Part shown: positions 23,290 to 31,761 of the stretch, one piece after another
How positions within the stretch are numbered: position 1 is the stretch's first letter
Layout of the letters: each line of letters opens with the position of its first letter
Assembly: GCA_900110395.1 (NCBI GenBank)
Contig: FODP01000004.1
Span: 1 to 64,000, forward strand
DNA length: 64,000 nucleotides
Reading direction: 5' to 3'
From: Rhodospirillales bacterium URHD0017
GTDB taxonomy: Bacteria; Pseudomonadota; Alphaproteobacteria; Reyranellales; Reyranellaceae
Position numbers and translations under genes: made by a program
The notes under the pieces: model-generated
The model's database searches: none
What the model was told of the DNA's origin: nothing
The model's input: the letters and a program-made list of their open reading frames with translations, nothing else

Positions 23290-25340
23290 GTCGATTTGCT
23301 CGACTCCTCGTTTGTCTTGCATTCATCGCCACCTCGGTCGCGGCGGGCGCGCTCACGCTCGACCGGCTCTTCCCGCCCGATCTCTCGCGCTATCACGACA
23401 GGTCGACGGAGATCGTCGACTCGGCCGGCCGCCTGCTGCGCGCCTTCACCACCAACGACGGCAAGTGGCGCCTCAGGACCACGATCGACGACGTCGACCC
23501 GGTCTATGTCGCGTTGCTCAAGGCCTACGAGGATCGCCGCTTCGACGACCATTGGGGCGTCGATCCCCTCGCCGCCGGGCGCGCGGCCGAGCAATGGATC
23601 ACCCGCGGCCGCATCGTGTCGGGCGCATCGACGCTCTCCATGCAGGCTGTCCGCCTGCTGGAGCCCGATCTCTTCCGCATCGGACCGCGGCGCACGCTCG
23701 GCACCAAGCTGCTGCAGTCGGCGCGCGCCCTGCAGCTCGAATGGCGCTACTCCAAGCGCGAGGTGCTGGGCATTTACCTGACCTTGGCGCCGATGGGCGG
23801 CAACCTCGAAGGCGTGCGCGCGGCCTCCTTCGCCTACTTCGGCAAGGAACCGAAGCATCTCAATGCCGCCGAGGCGGCATTGCTGGTCGCCGTCCCGCAA
23901 TCGCCCGAGCGCCGCCGGCCCGACCGGTCGCCGGCCGCCGCCCAGGCCGCGCGCGAGCGCGTGCTGGAGCGCGGCCTGCAGCATGAGGTGATCGACGCCT
24001 CGCTGCGCGACCTGGCATCGAGCCGGCCGGTGCCCAACCGGCGGCTCGCCATGCCGTTGCACGCGCCGCATCTCTCGGCCTGGCTTGCCGGCCAGTCGCC
24101 GGGCGCCGTGGTGCCGACGACCATCCGCTTCGAGCTTCAGTCGGCCCTGCTGCAATTGGCCCGCGAGGAGCGCGGCCGCATCGCCGACCGGCCCGACATC
24201 GCCATCGTGGCGGTCGACAACCGCACCGGCACCGTCGTCGCCTGGCAGGGCGGCTCGGACTATTTCGGCCGCGCCGGCCAGGTCGACCTGGTGCGCGCGC
24301 ACCGTTCGCCCGGTTCGGCGCTGAAGCCGCTGATCTACGCCATGGCGTTCGACGATCGCACCCTGCATCCCGAATCGCTGATCGAGGACGTGCCGGTGCG
24401 CTTCCGCGATTGGCTGCCGCGCAACTTCGACCGCGACCACCAGGGCGCCGTCACCGTGCGCCGGGCGCTGCAGCAGTCGTTGAACGTGCCGGCCGTGCTG
24501 GCGCTGGAGAAGGTCGGGCCGCAGCGCTTCCTGTCGACGCTGCGCACCGCCGGCGCCGCGCCCGGCCTGCCGCCGGGCGACACCGGCGCGTCGCTGGGCA
24601 TTGCGCTCGGCAGCGCTACGGTCTCGCCGCTGGAGATGGCCGGGCTCTATGCCGGGCTGGCCCGCGGTGGCGAGTTCGCCCCGCCCGTGATCCGCCGCGA
24701 TCGCGCCGCTCGCGATCCCGTGCGCCTGATCGGCCCGGCGGCGGTCTGGTATGTCGGCGACGTTCTCGCCGACGCGCCGTTGCCCGACGGCTTCGCCAAC
24801 CTGCCGGTCGCCTTGCGCGAGCGTCGTATTGCCTACAAGACCGGCACGTCGGCCGGCTTCCGCGATGCCTGGGCTGCCGGCTACACCACCAACTGGACGG
24901 TGGTCGTGTGGGTCGGCCACGCCGACGGCACGTCGCGGCCGGGCCAGCTCGGCCGCCACGCCGCGCTCCCCATCCTGTTCAAGGCTTTTGGCCGCCTGCC
25001 GGCCGAGGACAACATCGCCAAGCCGCCGCCGGCCGACGTCCTGCGCGTCGCTTCCTGGCGCGACCTGCCGGTGCGCATGCGCTCGCTGGGACCGACCGCC
25101 GAGCCGGGCAGCCTGCGCATCGCCTACCCGCCGGCCGACGCTCGCATCGAGCTCGCCAGGAGCGAGGCCGTCCCGCTCACCGCCAAGGGCGGCAACGGCA
25201 GCCTGCGCTGGCTGATCGACGGCCGGCCGCTGGACGGCACGAAGTGGGTGCCCGACGGGCCGGGCGTGGTCCGCGTCGCGGTGGTCGACGAGGCGGGCCA
25301 CTCCAGCGCCGTCACCGTGCGTATCATCGAGCGGCGCTGA
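23286..25340 (+). CDS. pbpC: penicillin-binding protein 1C
   Basis: 684 residues: a signal-anchor (about 5-25), a GT51 peptidoglycan glycosyltransferase domain with the catalytic E82 in KAYEDRRFDDHWGVDP, a class A transpeptidase domain with S344-A-L-K347, S398-L-N400 and K518-T-G-T521, and a C-terminal BiPBP_C domain (about 595-684). It polymerises and may crosslink glycan strands at the inner membrane's outer face. It follows the alpha-2-macroglobulin gene, the conserved repair/defence partnership. The ATG at 23286 is chosen because GAGAGG lies directly ahead and an upstream frame start would read through the repeat. Both the ribosome site and start lie inside the dispersed repeat. Confidence 0.92.
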   Translation: MSRFARLLVCLAFIATSVAAGALTLDRLFPPDLSRYHDRSTEIVDSAGRLLRAFTTNDGKWRLRTTIDDVDPVYVALLKAYEDRRFDDHWGVDPLAAGRAAEQWITRGRIVSGASTLSMQAVRLLEPDLFRIGPRRTLGTKLLQSARALQLEWRYSKREVLGIYLTLAPMGGNLEGVRAASFAYFGKEPKHLNAAEAALLVAVPQSPERRRPDRSPAAAQAARERVLERGLQHEVIDASLRDLASSRPVPNRRLAMPLHAPHLSAWLAGQSPGAVVPTTIRFELQSALLQLAREERGRIADRPDIAIVAVDNRTGTVVAWQGGSDYFGRAGQVDLVRAHRSPGSALKPLIYAMAFDDRTLHPESLIEDVPVRFRDWLPRNFDRDHQGAVTVRRALQQSLNVPAVLALEKVGPQRFLSTLRTAGAAPGLPPGDTGASLGIALGSATVSPLEMAGLYAGLARGGEFAPPVIRRDRAARDPVRLIGPAAVWYVGDVLADAPLPDGFANLPVALRERRIAYKTGTSAGFRDAWAAGYTTNWTVVVWVGHADGTSRPGQLGRHAALPILFKAFGRLPAEDNIAKPPPADVLRVASWRDLPVRMRSLGPTAEPGSLRIAYPPADARIELARSEAVPLTAKGGNGSLRWLIDGRPLDGTKWVPDGPGVVRVAVVDEAGHSSAVTVRIIERR

Positions 25341-25931
25341 CTACAGGAAAGCGAGCGCCACCGAGGCGATCAGCAGGACGGCGAAGGCGACGTTGATCAG
25401 CCGGTTGCTGCGCGGGTCGCGGAAGAAGCGCGTGAGGCCGACGCCCGCCAACAGCCAGGCGACATTGACCGCGACGATGATCAGCGTCAGCACCGACATC
25501 TTGACGGCGATGTCCGCGCCCAGCCGGTCGGGGACCAGCACGAAGCCCGAATAGAGTGCCGCCATGGCGGCGTAACCCTTGGGATTGACCAGCGATAGAG
25601 CGAAGCCGGCGATGAAGGTCGGCGCGCGACGCTGGCCGTCGTCTTCGGCCAGAGGCGGCGCCATGGCGATGCGCCAGGCGAGATAGAGGAAATAGGCCGC
25701 CGCCAGAACCGTGACGACCGGGGTCGCGCCAGGCACCGCCATCAGCAGCCCGATCAGGCCGGCAGCCACTGTGGCCATGACCGCCACCATGCCGAAGACG
25801 ATGCCGGCGAGGTAGGCAATGCCGCGCCCGGCGCCGAACGCCGCCCCCGTCGCCGTGAGGCTGAGGGTCGCCGGACCGGGACTGCCGGCCAGGGCCAGGG
25901 CGGCGAGAAGGAAGCCGGACAGACCATCCAT
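25341..25931 (-). CDS. LysE-family amino acid exporter
   Basis: 196 residues with about six membrane spans. The N-terminus has the family signature (ALALAGSPGPATLSLTATGA, then FGAGRGIAYLAGIVFGM), and the NPKGYAAMAALYSGF motif lies near residue 110. LysE/RhtB proteins export amino acids or derivatives using the proton gradient. The stop codon directly abuts that of pbpC, so the genes are tightly convergent. Substrate unknown. Confidence 0.85.
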   Translation of the reverse strand: MDGLSGFLLAALALAGSPGPATLSLTATGAAFGAGRGIAYLAGIVFGMVAVMATVAAGLIGLLMAVPGATPVVTVLAAAYFLYLAWRIAMAPPLAEDDGQRRAPTFIAGFALSLVNPKGYAAMAALYSGFVLVPDRLGADIAVKMSVLTLIIVAVNVAWLLAGVGLTRFFRDPRSNRLINVAFAVLLIASVALAFL

Positions 25932-26045
25932 GGCCCCGATATGGCCGGGCCGGCGTCATCGGTCTTGAACGTTCGTGCGTTATGTCACAGACGATTCAAA
26001 CCGGCTGTGGGACGAGTGCCGGACCCTTGGGGAGGGTAAGACGAC

Positions 26046-26279
26046 ATGCCGAGCTTCATTGGCTTGGTCGTCCTGTCGGCGGGCCTGTGCGGCGCCGCCT
26101 GGGGATGGCGTATTGGGACAAAGCGGCTTTACCGCCGATCGGTCTTCAGGGACGACGATGACCATCGCGGGGCGCGCGGCTGGCGCCGCCGCATTCGGCA
26201 GCGCTATGTGACGACCATCGGCTACGCCTTGGTGAGCGCGCTCGCTGCATTCATCGTCATGATGGCAATCCGGCGCTGA
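26046..26279 (+). CDS. small membrane protein, paralogue of the one at 27684
   Basis: 77 residues: an N-terminal span (SFIGLVVLSAGLCGAAWGW), the motif GTKRLYRRSVFRDDDD, a basic segment and a C-terminal span (IGYALVSALAAFIVMMAI) ending in Arg-Arg. GGAGGG lies about 10 nt ahead of the ATG. A second protein of the same plan lies 1.4 kb downstream with GTKRVRRRSIFGDD. No family name is known to me; both ends probably face the cytoplasm. Confidence 0.6.
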   Translation: MPSFIGLVVLSAGLCGAAWGWRIGTKRLYRRSVFRDDDDHRGARGWRRRIRQRYVTTIGYALVSALAAFIVMMAIRR

Positions 26280-26306
26280 CGTTGGCGTCAGTCAGCACCT
26301 TTGGAG

Positions 26307-26621
26307 TCAGCCCTGGGGCGTCAGCCCTCGACCCAGCATCTCGCCGGCGAGCACGCTCCACTCGTCCTCCAAGGACAGGTCGGAGACCGGTTTGCCGGCG
26401 CGGCGATACCAGCCGCCGGCATTGCTCATGTCCCCTTCCTGCCGATGCAGGTGGGCGTGCACCCAATCGCAGTCGGGCTCACCCTCGTGCTGCTGCACGC
26501 ATTGATGCGCGCGGTCCCAATCGCCGCGCCGCACCCACCACAGCGCCTGCAGGGCAGGTCCGACATCGGCCGGCGGTGCTGCCGCCGATACGCTGGAACG
26601 AAATGTCTCGATCGTCGTCAT
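26307..26621 (-). CDS. conserved hypothetical protein, TPR-like helical
   Basis: 104 residues, soluble, with a helical core ALQALWWVRRGDWDRAHQCV, DCDWVHAHLHRQEGDMSNAG and WYRRAGKPVSDLSLEDEW. The W-rich helix pairs and GD-W-RAH turn recall a short tetratricopeptide-like hairpin, and I recognise the pattern from uncharacterised alphaproteobacterial proteins. No catalytic motif. It is monocistronic between the small membrane protein and HMG-CoA lyase. Confidence 0.65.
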   Translation of the reverse strand: MTTIETFRSSVSAAAPPADVGPALQALWWVRRGDWDRAHQCVQQHEGEPDCDWVHAHLHRQEGDMSNAGGWYRRAGKPVSDLSLEDEWSVLAGEMLGRGLTPQG

Positions 26622-26715
26622 GTCGCGCCGACCCCTTGTTCGAACGTCCGCGTTATATCAAACGAGCCGCTACCTGCGAAGCGCCGCAGCCGGAAGGCCA
26701 AGATGCTTTAGCGCA

Positions 26716-27621
26716 TCACGCCGCTTTGGCCTTCAGCGCCTGCGCCACCTTCGAGGCCGGCTCACGGCCGAGCGCCACGCAGATCTCGCGGCCGGCCTTG
26801 GCGATGGCGTCGAGATCGACGCCGTGCTCGATGCCGAGTCCGTTCATCAGATAGATCACGTCCTCGGTGCCGACATTGCCCGATGCACCCCTGGCGTAAG
26901 GACAGCCGCCCAGGCCGGCGACGGCGGTATCGAACACCGCGATGCCGCGCTCCATCACGGCCAGAATGTTGGCCAGCGACTGGCCATAGGTGTCGTGGAA
27001 GTGCGCGGCGAGCTTTTCCCGCGGCACCTTCTCGGCAACGGCGTCGATCATGGCGACGCACTCGCCCGGCGTGCCGACGCCGATCGTGTCGCCCAGCGAG
27101 ACCTCGTAGCAGCCCATCCGGAACAGCCGCTCGGAGACTTCGGCGACCTTGGCGGGTGCAACTTTTCCGTCATACGGACAGGCGATCACGGTCGAGACGT
27201 AGCCCCTGACCTTCATGCCGTGCTTTTGCGCAGCCTCCATCACCGGCTCGAAACGGGAGAAGCTTTCATCGATGGAGCAATTTGTATTCTTTCGGCAGAA
27301 GGCTTCGGAGGCCGCTGTGAAAATGGCGATCTCATCGCATTTTGCTTCGATGGCGCCGTTCATGCCCTGCTTGTTGGGCACCAGCACGGGATAGCCGACG
27401 CCAGGTTTTCGCGTAATGAGTGACATCACTTCGTCGGTATTGGCCATTTGCGGCACCCACTTGGGCGAAACGAAGCTGCCGGCCTCGACAGCCGCGTGTC
27501 CGGCCGTCGACAGCGCATCGATCAGCGCGACCTTGGCGGCGACCGGCACGGGCTTGGCTTCGTTCTGCAGGCCGTCGCGCGGACCTACTTCAACGAGTCG
27601 CACGCGCTTCGGATGATTCAT
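26716..27621 (-). CDS. mvaB: hydroxymethylglutaryl-CoA lyase
   Basis: 301 residues of the HMG-CoA lyase TIM barrel: VRLVEVGPRDGLQNEAK (substrate-binding Arg-Asp), EAGSFVSPKWVPQMANT, HFHDTYGQSLAN (metal-binding His pair) and AVAGLGGCPYARGASGNVGT with the catalytic Cys loop. It splits HMG-CoA to acetoacetate and acetyl-CoA, the last step of leucine degradation. The methylcrotonyl-CoA carboxylase and hydratase genes that make its substrate lie 10 kb away in the same window but in a separate unit. Length is normal. Confidence 0.92.
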   Translation of the reverse strand: MNHPKRVRLVEVGPRDGLQNEAKPVPVAAKVALIDALSTAGHAAVEAGSFVSPKWVPQMANTDEVMSLITRKPGVGYPVLVPNKQGMNGAIEAKCDEIAIFTAASEAFCRKNTNCSIDESFSRFEPVMEAAQKHGMKVRGYVSTVIACPYDGKVAPAKVAEVSERLFRMGCYEVSLGDTIGVGTPGECVAMIDAVAEKVPREKLAAHFHDTYGQSLANILAVMERGIAVFDTAVAGLGGCPYARGASGNVGTEDVIYLMNGLGIEHGVDLDAIAKAGREICVALGREPASKVAQALKAKAA

Positions 27622-27683
27622 CGTTGCCTCCGAAAAAATACCAACATACTTCTAGCAGCCGGGATGGGTGCTTGGGGGGAGAC

Positions 27684-27926
27684 GTGACGCTAGTCCAGGG
27701 ACTGGTGCTGCTCATATTCATGTCATTCGGCGCAGCATTTGGCTGGTATTTGGGGACAAAAAGGGTGCGGCGCCGCTCGATCTTCGGCGACGACTTCGTA
27801 GGAAGTCCTAATCATCGTCGCATCATGGCGAGGCGCCACCTCATGCGCCTGCTCAGTACGTTCCTCTATGGCCTCGGCGGAATCCTGGTCGGCTTCGCAT
27901 TTCTCGTGGTGACCCGGCGGCGCTGA
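27684..27926 (+). CDS. small membrane protein, paralogue of the one at 26046
   Basis: 80 residues from a GTG with GGGGGAGA ahead of it. It has an N-terminal span (VQGLVLLIFMSFGAAFGWYL), GTKRVRRRSIFGDDF, a basic middle (HRRIMARRHLMRLLS) and a C-terminal span (FLYGLGGILVGFAFLVVT) ending RRR. It matches the protein at 26046 in topology and in the GTKRxxRRSxFxDD core. The two flank the HMG-CoA lyase region. Function unknown. Confidence 0.6.
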   Translation: MTLVQGLVLLIFMSFGAAFGWYLGTKRVRRRSIFGDDFVGSPNHRRIMARRHLMRLLSTFLYGLGGILVGFAFLVVTRRR

Positions 27927-28736
27927 CTAGCGCTCGACGAGCGTCTGCCCGAGCTTGCCGGCGCGGCCGAGCACGAGCGTGACGGCGGCCAACGCCAGCA
28001 CCGTCACCGCGATCAGCAGGGTGGCGACGGCGGTGATCGTCGGGTTCACCTCGAGGATCAGCTCGTTGAACATCTTCTTCGGGACGGTCTCGTACTTGCC
28101 GGCGATGAAGGAGGTGACGATCACCTCGTCGAAGCTGCCGATGAAGGCGAAGATCCAGGCGGCGAAGACGCTGGGCGCCAGGTTGGGCAGCATGACCTTG
28201 ATCACGGTGTAGCTCCACGACGCACCGAGGCTCCACGCCACCTGCTCGATGCGCAGGTCGAAGTCGCGCACGGCGACGCCCATCACCATCATGACCAGCG
28301 GGACGTTGAGCACGGTGTGGGCCGCGACCAGCCCGACGAACGAGCCGAGCAGCCCGACCTTGGCCAGGCTGAGATAGAGCGCGATGGCCACGATGATGGT
28401 GGGCACGATCAGCGGCGACATGAAGTTGCCCTCGGCCCAGTCGCGGCCGGCGAAGCTGCCGCGACGCAGCCCGTAGGCCGCCAGGCTGCCCAGCACCAGC
28501 GCGGCAACCGAGGACAGCACCGCCACGATCGTCGAGGTCGACATCGCCTCCATCCAGCGCGGGTCGCCGAACAACGCCTGGTACCAGCGCAGCGAAAAGC
28601 CGGGCGGCGGAAAGGTGAGCGCCCGCGCCGGCGAGAACGACATCGGGATCACGATCAAAAGCGGCACGGTCAGGAACACCAGGCCGAAGATGCCGGCGGC
28701 CGCGAGCAGGCGGCGGCTCCAGGGCGTGCTGGTCAT
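27927..28736 (-). CDS. ABC transporter permease (PotC-like)
   Basis: 269 residues with about six membrane spans. It has the permease coupling segment EQVAWSLGASWSYTVIKVMLPNLAPSV, matching the EAA loop that contacts the ATPase. Topology and sequence fit the second permease of spermidine/putrescine-type importers. The start lies 10 bp after the partner permease. It is the last gene of the run of aminotransferase, ATPase, binding protein and two permeases. Substrate is likely a polyamine, amino acid derivative or similar cation. Confidence 0.85.
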   Translation of the reverse strand: MTSTPWSRRLLAAAGIFGLVFLTVPLLIVIPMSFSPARALTFPPPGFSLRWYQALFGDPRWMEAMSTSTIVAVLSSVAALVLGSLAAYGLRRGSFAGRDWAEGNFMSPLIVPTIIVAIALYLSLAKVGLLGSFVGLVAAHTVLNVPLVMMVMGVAVRDFDLRIEQVAWSLGASWSYTVIKVMLPNLAPSVFAAWIFAFIGSFDEVIVTSFIAGKYETVPKKMFNELILEVNPTITAVATLLIAVTVLALAAVTLVLGRAGKLGQTLVER

Positions 28737-28746
28737 GCGCCCGTCC

Positions 28747-29568
28747 TCACGCCGAGGCCTTGCGGTCGAGCCGGCGGTAGCCGGCGAAGATCACCAGGGC
28801 CACGATCAGCAGGATGGTCGAGATCGCCGAGGCCTGCTCCCAGCGCGGTATCTGGTTGATCAGCGTGTCCAGAAGGTTGGAGATCATCGGCACACGCCCG
28901 CCGCCCAGCACCGCCGGCGTGACATAGAAGCCGAGGCACAGGATGAAGACCAGCAAGGTGCCGGCCGCCAGCGCCGGCAGGGTCAGCGGGAAGTAGACTT
29001 TCCAGAAGATCGTGCGCGGCGGCGCGCCCAGCGAGGCTGCGGCCTGCAGCAGTCGGTCGTCGATGCGGATCATGGCGGCGAACAGCGGCAGCACCAGGAA
29101 CGGCAGCAGCACGTTGGCCATGCCGATGGTGACGCCGAGCTCGTTGTAGAGGAACTGGACCGGCGCGTCGGTTAGGCCGAGCCACTGCAGGCTGCGGTTG
29201 ACCAGGCCGCCATTGCCCAGCACGACGATCCAGGCGTAGGTGCGGACCAGGATGCTGACCCAGAACGGCAGCACGACCAGGGCGATCGCGATCAGCCGCG
29301 CGCGACGGCCGAGACCGCGCATCCAATGGGCCAGCGGATAGCCGATCGCCACGTTGGCAATGGTGGCGATCAGCGAGATGCGCAGCGTGTTGCCCAGCAC
29401 CCGCAAGTAGACGGGCGCCTCGAGCAGGCCTTCGTAGTGTTCGAGCGTGAAGCCCCGCCCCTTGTCCCAGAAGGCGAGGCCCAGCATGTAGATGATGGGC
29501 AGGTTGAAGGCGACGACCATCAGCACCAGGAGCGGTGCGATGAAGGCGAATCCGGTGGAGCGGTTCAC
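28747..29568 (-). CDS. ABC transporter permease (PotB-like)
   Basis: 273 residues, about six membrane spans, with the EAA-type loop LQAAASLGAPPRTIFWKVYF followed by PLTLPALAAG. It starts at a GTG with GGGAGGG upstream. It is the first permease of the heterodimeric channel. It is separated from the binding-protein gene by a copy of the dispersed palindromic repeat, which could lower expression of the permeases relative to the binding protein. Confidence 0.85.
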   Translation of the reverse strand: MNRSTGFAFIAPLLVLMVVAFNLPIIYMLGLAFWDKGRGFTLEHYEGLLEAPVYLRVLGNTLRISLIATIANVAIGYPLAHWMRGLGRRARLIAIALVVLPFWVSILVRTYAWIVVLGNGGLVNRSLQWLGLTDAPVQFLYNELGVTIGMANVLLPFLVLPLFAAMIRIDDRLLQAAASLGAPPRTIFWKVYFPLTLPALAAGTLLVFILCLGFYVTPAVLGGGRVPMISNLLDTLINQIPRWEQASAISTILLIVALVIFAGYRRLDRKASA

Positions 29569-29593
29569 GACCTACGTCCCTCCCCACGCCGTT

Positions 29594-29697
29594 CATGCGC
29601 CTCTCCCCCGCTAGGGGGAGAGGTTGGGTGAGGGGGTTGCACGAGCTGTTGAAGCCCCCTCACCTAGCCTCTCCCCCTAGCGGGGGAGAGGAACATG
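29594..29697. repeat. dispersed palindromic repeat, copy B
   Basis: Hairpins at 29600-29623 and 29668-29691, with the complementary GGTGAGGGGG/CCCCCTCACC pair between them, match the copy at 23194-23289 closely. It ends with the same GAGAGGAACATGAG. It lies inside the ABC operon between binding protein and permease genes. Confidence 0.85.
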
Positions 29698-29734
29698 AGT
29701 CGTGCCAGGCAACGTGGCTGCAACGCGACCATCC

Positions 29735-30757
29735 TCACAGGCTGAGCTTGAAGGCTTCCCATTTCTTGTTCACGGCCTCGCCGTTCTCCGCCCACCATTC
29801 GGCGTTCTCGAAGTACTGCACATCCTTGTTCTGCTTGCTGGTCGGGTACTGCCAGAGCTTGTCCTTGGGCAGCAGAGCGTCGAGATCGGGGCTCGGTCCT
29901 GTGTAGGAGATGACCTGCGCCGCCTTGGCCTGGTTCTCGGCCAGCGACATCTCGTGATAGAGCTTCCAGGCGGCCAGCTTGTCGTCGGGCTTGGAGCCTT
30001 TGACGACGGCGATGTAGGAGAGGTCGGCCTTGCCGCCGGCGAAGTTCAGCCCGAACGCCGGATCGCCGACGACGCGGCCCGACCAGCAGATCGAATACTG
30101 CACCTCGTTGTCCTTCATGAGCTGCGGCGGCTGGGCGCCGGCCTTCCACCATACCGCGACGTCCTTCTTGATCTCATTCAGCCTCTTGAAGGCGGCGTCG
30201 ACGTCGAGCGGGAACAGCTTGTCGATCGGCACGCCGGTCGACTGAAGTGCGAATGGCAGGCAGTAGTGCGGGAAATCGGGCAGGCAGCGCTTGCCCGGAA
30301 AAGCCTTGGAGTCGAAGAACTCGATGAAGTTCTTCGGTTCCTTCACGCCTTTGCGCCAGGCCATGATGGTCGAGAAATACTGGTAGCCGAAGCCATACTC
30401 GTTTTTGGCCTCGGGGAACATCGGCGCGGGATTGATCGCCGCCCAGTCGAGCTTCTCGATCAGGCCGAGCTTCTTGGCCTGCTGGACGATGCCCGAGCCG
30501 AGCTCGAAAAGCGTCGTGCCGCCCTGGCCGCTCTCGACCAGCGCCCTGAGCTTGCCGAGCGAGCTCGGGCTCTCGCGCACGACGGTGATGCCGGTCTTGG
30601 CCTTCAATGGATCGATGTAGCCGACCTGGATCGAATCGCCGCTGAGGCCACCCGATTCGATCATGCGGATCTCCTTCGACTGCGCCTGCGCCGCCGACAG
30701 GATGCCGAACGACGGCAGGCTCGCCGCCGCCGCCTTTACGAATGTACGCCTTCTCAT
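29735..30757 (-). CDS. periplasmic ABC substrate-binding protein, Tat signal
   Basis: 340 residues. The N-terminus MRRRTFVKAAAASLPSFGIL carries a twin-arginine motif (RRRTFVK) and an AQAQ cleavage region. The mature part has a two-lobed type II binding-protein layout as in PotD/iron-type families (KEIRMIESGGLSGDSIQVGY, then FFDSKAFPGKRCLPDFPHYC). The ATG at 30757 is preceded by AGGAGG, fixing the start. It delivers the substrate to the PotB/PotC-like permeases downstream. Confidence 0.87.
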   Translation of the reverse strand: MRRRTFVKAAAASLPSFGILSAAQAQSKEIRMIESGGLSGDSIQVGYIDPLKAKTGITVVRESPSSLGKLRALVESGQGGTTLFELGSGIVQQAKKLGLIEKLDWAAINPAPMFPEAKNEYGFGYQYFSTIMAWRKGVKEPKNFIEFFDSKAFPGKRCLPDFPHYCLPFALQSTGVPIDKLFPLDVDAAFKRLNEIKKDVAVWWKAGAQPPQLMKDNEVQYSICWSGRVVGDPAFGLNFAGGKADLSYIAVVKGSKPDDKLAAWKLYHEMSLAENQAKAAQVISYTGPSPDLDALLPKDKLWQYPTSKQNKDVQYFENAEWWAENGEAVNKKWEAFKLSL

Positions 30758-30786
30758 CTTCGCCTCCTCTATTGTCCTTCCCACCC

Positions 30787-31761
30787 TCAAGGCACCGGCC
30801 AGATATCGGCCGTGTCCCACGACACCGCGACCTCGTCGCCCGCGGCAAAAGCCTTGCCGACGAACGGCAATGCCGCCACCACCGGCGAATCCTCGCCGCC
30901 TTGCAGCGCCAGGTGATAGCGCACCATCTGGCCGAGATAGATCGTCTCAACCACGCGCGCCGGCCGGCCGCCATTGATGCCCGTCGGCCCAACGCGCACC
31001 CGCTCCGGCCGCACCAAGCCGGTGCGGCCGTCGGCCAGGCCGACGAAGTTGGCGATGCCTAAAAACTCCGCGACGAAACGATTGGCCGGCCGCAGATAGG
31101 CTTCGGCCGGTGCAGCGACCTGCTGGGTGCGACCCTTGTCCAGCACCATGATGCGGTCGGAGAGCGACAGCGCCTCCTCCTGGTCGTGCGTCACCAGCAA
31201 GGTGGTGACGCCGAGCGAACGCTGGAGCTGCTTCAGCTCGACCTGCAGCTCCTCGCGCAGCTTGCGGTCGAGCGCGCCCAAGGGCTCGTCGAGCAGCAGG
31301 ATGTCGGGCTTGAAGACGATGGAGCGGGCCAGCGCCACGCGCTGCTGCTGGCCGCCGGAGAGCTGCGACGGCCGACGGTCCTGCAGGCCGTCGAGGCGCA
31401 CCAGCTTCAGCGCATCGAGCGCCTGGGTGCGCGCCGCCGCACCGCCGATCCCGCGCACGCCCAGAGGGAACAGCACGTTCTCCAGCACCGTCATGTGCGG
31501 GAAGAGGGCGTAGGACTGGAAGACCAGGCCGATGTTGCGCTGCTGGGCCGGCGCATCGGTGACGTCGCGGCCGCCGATGAAGATGCGGCCCGCCGTTGGC
31601 CGGTTGAGGCCGGCAATCAGCGACAAGAGCGTCGTCTTGCCCGAGCCGCTCGGCCCCAGGATGGTGACGAACTCGCCCTGCGCGACCGCAAGGTCCACCT
31701 CATCAGCCGCGGCGACAGCGCCGTAGCGTTTGCTCACGCCTTCGAGGCGGATGTCGCTCAT
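30787..31761 (-). CDS. ABC transporter ATP-binding protein (PotA-like)
   Basis: 324 residues: Walker A (LGPSGSGKTTLLSLIAGL), Q-loop (GLVFQSYALFPHMT), signature (QLSGGQQQRVALARSI), Walker B (ILLLDEPLGALD) and switch His (LLVTHDQEEALSL). A C-terminal TOBE-like regulatory domain runs from about residue 235. It energises the importer with the adjacent permeases. The ATG overlaps the stop of the aminotransferase gene by 4 bp (ATGA). Confidence 0.9.
   Translation of the reverse strand: MSDIRLEGVSKRYGAVAAADEVDLAVAQGEFVTILGPSGSGKTTLLSLIAGLNRPTAGRIFIGGRDVTDAPAQQRNIGLVFQSYALFPHMTVLENVLFPLGVRGIGGAAARTQALDALKLVRLDGLQDRRPSQLSGGQQQRVALARSIVFKPDILLLDEPLGALDRKLREELQVELKQLQRSLGVTTLLVTHDQEEALSLSDRIMVLDKGRTQQVAAPAEAYLRPANRFVAEFLGIANFVGLADGRTGLVRPERVRVGPTGINGGRPARVVETIYLGQMVRYHLALQGGEDSPVVAALPFVGKAFAAGDEVAVSWDTADIWPVP

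Noticed and set aside
23268..25301. A long open frame on the minus strand opposite pbpC
   Set aside because: Antisense shadow. PbpC has all catalytic motifs on the plus strand.
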